From: Neoarius graeffei
Lineage: Eukaryota; Chordata; Actinopteri; Siluriformes; Ariidae
Direction of reading: 5' to 3'
Assembly (NCBI RefSeq): GCF_027579695.1
Contig: NC_083575.1
Coordinates: forward strand, 38,698,154 to 38,762,153
DNA length: 64,000 nucleotides
Each line of letters starts with the position of its first letter. Positions within the stretch are counted from its first letter, which is position 1. The notes under the pieces are model-generated. The model worked only from the letters and a program-made list of their open reading frames with translations. It did not search any database and was not told the origin of the DNA. This document shows positions 58,926 through 64,000 of the stretch, one piece after another. The translations under genes were made by a program, and so were the position numbers.

Positions 58926-59825
58926 ATACATGTCAACCTTTGGTCAATCAAACCTGTATAACCAACCTCCAAAATCCGTATTTCCCTTATAAAATCCGTA
59001 TAAGATGCAAATTAAAATAATTTACCTAAAATTTGAATGATAATTAACAATGATATATCCCAGTTACTTTTTATTCAATATTAATAACAATAAATCTTCA
59101 GAATGAATACAAAGCTCCAATGTTTGACAAAAACACAAAGTGTTATCAGCGTAGTTATGAAGGAAATACTTCGTTGTTTGGAGACAGGTTTCACCGAGTG
59201 GCTATTATGCACGAGACTTCATATTAGCCACAAAGTCAGGAAAATCTGTTCGTAAAATTACGTTATAATGACCAAATACAATGAAAAGTATTTTTCCAGT
59301 CTCACCTGTGAAAGGTAATCCCATGTGATCTCGTTTGGACGGTAAACCTGTTGGTACAGTTAAACGCAGCACATGAATGAGGCATCTTTATTCTCGGCTA
59401 CTGTCTAGATGCTATACCAGAGACGGGTGAAGAATCTCCACTTTGCCACATCCAATATGGCGGCGAGGATGACGTATGATTCTACGCAGAAGGCGGCGTC
59501 TATGTTTATATGTCTATGACTTCACAGTTGGCGGTATTCTCGCAATGCGGTGTGCGCATGGTCAAAAGTGGAACGAAGTCTCGCTACCACAAGATAACAC
59601 GCGATTTCATAAGACTCTTTACTGGCTGTTTGTGCTTTCTGTGGTGTACAGTACGTTTGTAAATGTTATGCGCTCTTTTATCATCGTGGAAATTGATTAT
59701 AGCTCTAAATAAATATTGAAGTTTTTTTTAAAGAATCCGTATAACTTTATTTATACGCCCGTATACTACGTTTATTGAATCAAATCTGTATAAAATACAG
59801 ACATTCCGTATAGGTTGACATGTAT
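58926..59825. mobile_element. 8-bp-TSD element carrying a THAP promoter and exon
   Basis: TIR ATACATGTCAACCT, perfect at both ends. GTAGTATC duplicated at 58918-58925 and 59826-59833; the other Tc1 copies have it once, which proves the insertion. An 8-bp duplication fits hAT or P-type elements. 900 bp, no transposase core. Confidence 0.93.
59306..59385 (-). CDS. THAP first exon with intact ATG and donor
   Basis: ATG at 59383-59385 reads MPHSCAAFNCTNRFTVQ and on to G-I-T-F-H, then splits after 80 nt at cacag/gtgag. M-P-x-x-C-x4-C-x-N-R is the canonical THAP start. Upstream on the minus strand a YY1-like word (ccaatatggcggc on plus, 59452-59464) and GC-rich DNA look like a housekeeping promoter. 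The rest of the domain would be in a second exon, which is absent. The same exon at 19428-19507 has ATA in place of ATG. Either a captured host exon or the first exon of a P-type transposase. Confidence 0.75.
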
Positions 59826-60324
59826 GTAGTATCATGGTTTGGGCCTGTTTTGCTGCAACTGGGTCAGGACAGCTTGCCATCATTGATGGAACAATGAATT
59901 CTGAATTATACCAGCGAATTCTAAAGGAAAATGTCAGGATATCTGTCCATGAACTGAATCCCAAGAGAAGGTGGGTCATGCAGCAAGACAACGATCCTAA
60001 GCACACAAGTCGTTCTACCAAAGAATGGTTAAAGAAGAATAAAGTTAATGTTTTGGAATGGCCGAGTCAAAGTCCTGACCTTAATCCAATCGAAATGTTG
60101 TGGAAGGACCTGAAGCGAGCAGTTCATGTGAGGAAACCCACCAACATCCCAGAGTTGAAGCTGTTCTGTACGGAGGAATGGGCTAAAATTCCTCCAAGCC
60201 GGTGTGCAGGACTGATCAACAGTTACCGGAAACGTTTAGTTGCAGTTATTGCTGCACAAGGGGGTCACACCAGATACTGAAAGCAAAGGTTCACACACTT
60301 TGCCACTCACAGTTATGTAATATT

Positions 60325-62070
60325 CAGGCATGTGAGCAAGGTTCCAAAAAAAAGAGGAAAATTTTTTAGTGTCAGATGATGACCCCGAAGGGGTCATCCC
60401 GACAACGCAAGTTGTCGTGGGGAGGGTATGGGAGGGTGCGCCCTCCCATGGGGGGGGTCCGGGGGGCCTCCCCTGGGAAAATTTTTGCAAAATGAAGCTT
60501 AAATGGTGCCATTTAAAGGATACTTGAGGCCTTATCAAGACAATTTAAAGAGCAATCTAAATGACAGAATAAAATATAAAATATGCCAATTTCAGTGAAA
60601 ATACAACAAGTCTCAATAACCATTAAAACATTTATTGACTGTAAAATGATTGAATCATTTAGCTTGAATTCAATTCAGATTTCTTAAACAACCATAAACA
60701 ACCATCAATGAAAAATTGATAAAGCACTGTCATAATCATTTCAATAACTCAAATTAAGAACACACTGTATGTTGCAGAATTTCTCAATATAATGTGACAA
60801 AAGGAATTGCCAGTTACATACACATTATATTGATCATCACCCAGTGCAATCTGGTTTTGCAATTTTGTTTACAATTGGGAAAGATTTTTATTTTTAATAT
60901 GAAGCCGTGATATCACGATAAACAGATAATCGGTCATTGCAGATGTCAACAAATTTAAATTACAGAACGATGAACACAATTGGGGAAGGTAGAAAAAGCT
61001 CCGTATATTTTTTCAGAGTGGAAGTTCATGATCAACTAAAAAATTTAAATAAATGTATATTTAATCTATAGACAAACTTTGTAATCACTGACATTGGCCC
61101 TTCTTAAAAATAAAATACAGTCCCATCACCATGTCCACCGATCACCAACATACCAAGTTCACACATTTCCAATACAAATATCCCTCATTATTATAAAATT
61201 AGGCGAGTTAGAAATAGGCCAGTGGCATGTGATAAATGGATTAGGAATTCAGATCCACACACGTAAAAATACTTACAAGATCAAGGTTCAATGTGTCACT
61301 GCAATTAAATTAGTAGGTTGCATATATTCCTAAAATCTAGGTAATTCTCAAATTATAAATTGTTACAGACTCGTACGTTTAAATTTTTAATTACTGATAT
61401 TAATTTTATAACCTAAGAGAAAAAAAATTGCTTTCGGATTTCATGACACATAATACGAAAAATACGAGTAGGAATTGCAACAAAATATATTTAATTTTCT
61501 AAATAATCACGATAATATTAAATACGTACCTGGTAAAGCATAGCTGGTTTTCTGGATGTGGACAAGTTGTTTGTGTTTGGCTCCGGACACATGATCATCG
61601 AGAGCGACTGACCCACGCTTCCCATAGTTAATTTCCTTCCGACAAATCTTGCAAAGGGCAAATCCTGGCTTGTTTACTTTCTCAATCACAGTACCAAGTT
61701 GTGTTTTATCGATTATTTTCTCTAACCAGGCCCATCGCCATGGATTTTTCACCCCCTTATCAATTTTCGTGACATCGGACTTCCACTCGACTTTCGCCAT
61801 GTTTTCATGTTGATGATGGCAAACTCCTCGCACCGCGTGCTTCGATAATGCTTGTCTTAGTCACTACAGCGTCGCTGTACGGAGCTTAGAATGGCGGGAA
61901 ATCTTGTTGCTTCCGGGCCCAGTTAAAATCCGGAGAATACCAAACGAAATTTCGTGATAATTTTTTTTTTTTAAAAACGAGATTGAAATACGCGGATATG
62001 ACATTTTTACGCGAAAATTAACTTTCAAAAGCGCGGATTTTCGCGTTTTCGCGGAAATTTCACATGCCTG
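60325..62070 (-). mobile_element. DNA element with CAGGCATGTGA ends
   Basis: Perfect 11-bp TIRs CAGGCATGTGA. AATATT at 60319-60324 and 62071-62076, present once in other Tc1 copies: a 6-bp duplication. The left part (60360-60480) has a series of G/C hairpins (gacaacgcaagttgtc, ggagggtgcgccctccc). Carries a zinc-finger exon. Superfamily not assigned. Confidence 0.88.
61528..61833 (-). CDS. Zinc-finger (BED-like) first exon
   Basis: ATG at 61831-61833 (another in-frame ATG, at MAKVEW, about 11 codons in, is likelier) to a strong donor, ttaccag/gtacgt, at 61528. Basic N-terminus W-x-S-D-V-T-K-I-D-K, N-P-W-R-W-A-W-L-E, then C-K-I-C-R-K-E-I-N-Y-G-K-R-G...L-x-D-H-x-x-G-A-K-H, a C-x2-C...H-x4-5-H finger. 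It would bind DNA or TIRs as the N-terminus of the element's own transposase. No stop or frameshift in the exon. Later exons are missing. Confidence 0.75.
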
Positions 62071-62250
62071 AATATTGGATCATTTTCCTCCATAAATAAA
62101 TGACCAAGTATAAGTTTGTCTCATTTGTTTAACTGGGTTCTCTTTATCTACTTTTAGGACTTGTGTGAAAATCTGATGATGTTTTAGGTCATATTTATAC
62201 AGAAATATAGAAAATTCTAAAGGGTTCGCAAACTTTCAAGCACCACTGTA

Positions 62251-62537
62251 TGTGCGATAGGATGAAATACTGGGACGGCTTTTGATTTTCAAATTGGCTT
62301 TCTTTACATTAACAAAAACAAATATCCCAAAATGTGATGGTAGTCAACACCTTGAGGATTAAATATGCAAATGTACAGGGAGGAAAAAAAAAATCATATT
62401 CAAAGAAGCACTGTTTAACATTTTGTCAGGACTGACTGCAAATCATGCTTCATGACAAGTTTTCACTGGTTTAGCCCTTTCCATTCTTCCTCAATTCCAT
62501 GTTTAAATCAATATTTATTTGTGACATACTTCATGAC
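62251..62537. other. Spacer
   Basis: No feature seen apart from an A run near 62384. Confidence 0.5.
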
Positions 62538-62816
62538 GGGCGGCACGGTGGTGTAGTGGTTAGCACTGTCGCCTCACAGCAAGAAGGTCCGGGTTCGAGC
62601 CCCGTGGCCGGCGAGGGCCTTTCTGTGTGGAGTTTGCATGTTCTCCCCGTGTCCGCGTGGGTTTCCTCTGGGTGCTCCGGTTTCCCCCACAGTCCAAAGA
62701 CATGCAGGTTAGGTTAACTGGTGACTCTAAATTGACCGTAGGTGTGAATGTGAGTGTGAATGGTTGTCTGTGTCTATGTGTCAGCCCTGTGATGACCTGG
62801 CGACTTGTCCAGGGTG
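62538..62816 (+). mobile_element. SINE, truncated at 3' side
   Basis: Full tRNA head and body to cttgtccagggtg, then an abrupt switch at 62817 to cagggctcgaaattaac, the terminal word of the hAT5-like family at 50331. The rest of the SINE may lie beyond the window if the second element is intact. Confidence 0.85.
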
Positions 62817-63285
62817 CAGGGCTCGAAATTAACTTTTTTTCTTTGTGTCCCCCAGTGGTCCCGAATTCTGTGTTGTATTGTCCCGAATGGAAGCAATAGT
62901 GTCCCCATTTTTTTCCTCTCTGAAATAACCAGTGGTTAATATTATCATATGAAGTTACTATTATATTTGTAACTATGCGATTTTGAACCCTTTATATCAT
63001 TTTTACAATAAATCACAAGACACAAGTGACACGTGTCCTATACATCATCTACTTCAAAATTACAGTTATTGCATTTTCAGTTTATTAAACTTTGGCGATC
63101 TCACTGTATGAATAGATACCCGTTTATTTAAAGGGGCCAACTAGCTCATTCAGAAAATGTTTCAACTCCCTACATCTGCAGTACACTTTAGTTGAAAATA
63201 AGACCCCTTTTATGTTCATTTCATCTACTTATACCTTGAATATCTGTTGGCACTTATAAGGCCAACTTATAATTTTCACCATTAC
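62817..63285. mobile_element. Left part of a hAT5-like element (tentative)
   Basis: Starts cagggctcgaaattaac, matching the TIR at 50331 with one change. No right end is visible before 64000. No coding evidence. Confidence 0.5.
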
Positions 63286-63381
63286 CGTTATCCATTTTTA
63301 AGAACTTTCCGTTATCCATTTTTAAGAACTTTCCGTTATCCATTTTTATGAACTTTCCGTTATCCATTTTATGAACTTTCG
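63286..63381. repeat. 24-bp tandem repeat, 4 copies
   Basis: cgttatccatttttaagaac-type units begin at 63286, 63310, 63334 and 63358. Unit 4 lacks one T. Confidence 0.95.
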
Positions 63382-63570
63382 CTGCCGGGTGCAAACGTTA
63401 GCAACATCAGCATAGTGCCAGCAGGTCCGAGCCTAGTTGTGCTGCTGACTGACTAAACTTTCTGAACTAGAAAAACACCAAGAAAACTCACTTATTCTGT
63501 TGAACGGTATCTTCCGTCAATATCATCCACATCATTCCTGTTGTATTTTATAACGTGTCTAAGGCTGCTG

Positions 63571-64000
63571 GGCCATAGAAGGTTCACGCTGCACGCTGCA
63601 TGCTGCACGCTGCACGCTACACGTTCACGTGAAGAACCGGACCCTGGGCCATTAAACTTCATGCTTGGATGTTCACGTGTTGCGTCTGTTCTACTTTGAC
63701 CGAGTAATACAACAATAACCAACAATATGGACTCTTCAGATGACGACGATTGCCTCATTCTGCTTTTACTGAGACAGAGGAAGAGAAAAAGGAACAGAAT
63801 TTGGAGCCGAGAACACTTCCTTCTGAGAGAAACCCGTGGTGAATTTCACCGAACATTCTATAATCTGCTTGACAATCCCGATGAAGAACTATTTTTCAAT
63901 TATACCATTCAATTATATTTTTTCTGAAGTTTTCCCCTGAAAGCATAGAGTTATCTCCCTAGACCCGTTCTGATTGGCTGGCGCGGCGGTGACCGCATGC
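63571..64000 (+). mobile_element. 5' part of a PIF/Harbinger element, cut by window edge
   Basis: A GCACGCTGC tandem run (63589-63620) with gtgaagaaccgg precedes the coding start, as in fish Harbinger 5' ends. The exact terminus is not fixed. Confidence 0.55.
63727..63927 (+). CDS. Harbinger transposase N-terminus (partial)
   Basis: MDSSDDDDCLILLLLRQRKR, then W-S-R-E-H-F-L-L-R-E-T-R-G-E-F-H-R-T-F-Y-N-L-L-D-N-P-D-E-E-L-F-F-N-Y. An acidic start, a basic cluster and the G-E-F-H...F-F-N-Y block match the N-terminus of PIF/Harbinger (HARBI1-like) DDE nucleases, which usually continue F-R-M-S. Here the frame ends after F-N-Y within a few codons, so either an exon boundary or a frameshift lies near 63904. 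The catalytic domain would be beyond the window. Confidence 0.65.
   Translation: MDSSDDDDCLILLLLRQRKRKRNRIWSREHFLLRETRGEFHRTFYNLLDNPDEELFFNYTIQLYFF

Larger units (their letters stand above)
58349..60280 (+). pseudogene. Tc1 transposase pseudogene, copy D
   Basis: Best-preserved N-terminus of this family: MARTKEISEDLRKSVVDAH, two HTH units and the L-P-R-S-G-R-P hook. A CAG-to-TAG stop occurs at 58745-58747, with an extra base just after it. The first catalytic motif reads L-W-K-D-E-T-K. A 900-bp element then interrupts. 59834-60280 restores 148 residues with Q-Q-D-N-D-P-K-H-T and SPDLNPIE to the C-terminal GGHTRY. Inactive. Confidence 0.94.
57984..62248 (+). mobile_element. Tc1-family transposon, copy D, with two insertions
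   Basis: TIRs CAGTGGTGCTTGAAAGTTTG, TA at 57982-57983 and 62249-62250. Insertions at 58926-59825 and 60325-62070. The remaining Tc1 sequence is about 1.62 kb. Confidence 0.95.

Noticed and set aside
63286..63381. CRISPR-like array
   Set aside because: A plain 24-bp head-to-tail tandem repeat without spacers.

Overview
This window is vertebrate nuclear DNA, almost certainly from a ray-finned (teleost) fish. The evidence is one host gene with a vertebrate-only architecture (SOCS5, intronless coding exon with a splice acceptor just before its ATG), several Tc1 families, tRNA-derived SINEs with A and B boxes, hAT, PIF/Harbinger, pogo and TTAA-type DNA transposons, and long CA/TG/AT microsatellites. 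The repeat style suggests an otophysan such as a catfish, but that is an impression only.

Layout. 1-2404: SINEs with intact target duplications, one carrying a second nested SINE, plus a THAP remnant. 2405-5833: no recognisable gene. 5834-9165: a TTAA-type element with a nested SINE, a decayed Tc1 remnant, and a 1,031-bp element that split an old SINE. 9900-15014: a broken Tc1 copy inside another SINE, a 67-bp-arm hairpin, and a minus-strand Tc1 copy with an intact 340-residue transposase and nearly identical long terminal repeats. 16600-19741: a SINE in AT repeats, a foldback element split by a Harbinger element, and an element carrying a THAP exon. 20785-24428: a Tc1 deletion derivative and a giant palindrome with two mirrored THAP exons, one of them split by a Harbinger MITE.

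25988-27684 holds the only confident host gene, socs5 (minus strand). 28537-29387, upstream of it, is a TTAA-flanked element with a P2X7-ballast-like exon. 29595-33561 is a Tc1 copy containing a LINE that itself contains a DNA element (with an orphan exon) and a SINE. 34008-37166 is a Tc1 relative holding a pogo element that holds another insertion. 37186-41862 is an old Tc1-like element holding a hAT, a TA-flanked element with an orphan exon and a Tc1 mini-element. 41925-53000: a TAA-flanked element, another Tc1, a hAT with a dimerisation-domain ORF, a 72-bp tandem repeat, a three-level hAT nest and a Harbinger element. 54200-64000: a SINE split by a MITE, THAP and acidic exon remnants, a Tc1 copy holding two independently dated insertions, a truncated SINE, a 24-bp tandem repeat and the 5' part of a Harbinger element at the edge.

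SOCS5 would act as a substrate adaptor of an Elongin BC/Cullin-5 ubiquitin ligase in cytokine and growth-factor signalling. The other recognisable coding sequence belongs to, or was captured by, transposons. I found no operon-like or defence system. The most interesting signals are six THAP-domain fragments, including one host-like THAP promoter and first exon carried by two element families with different termini, and several orphan first exons with intact splice donors inside non-autonomous elements.
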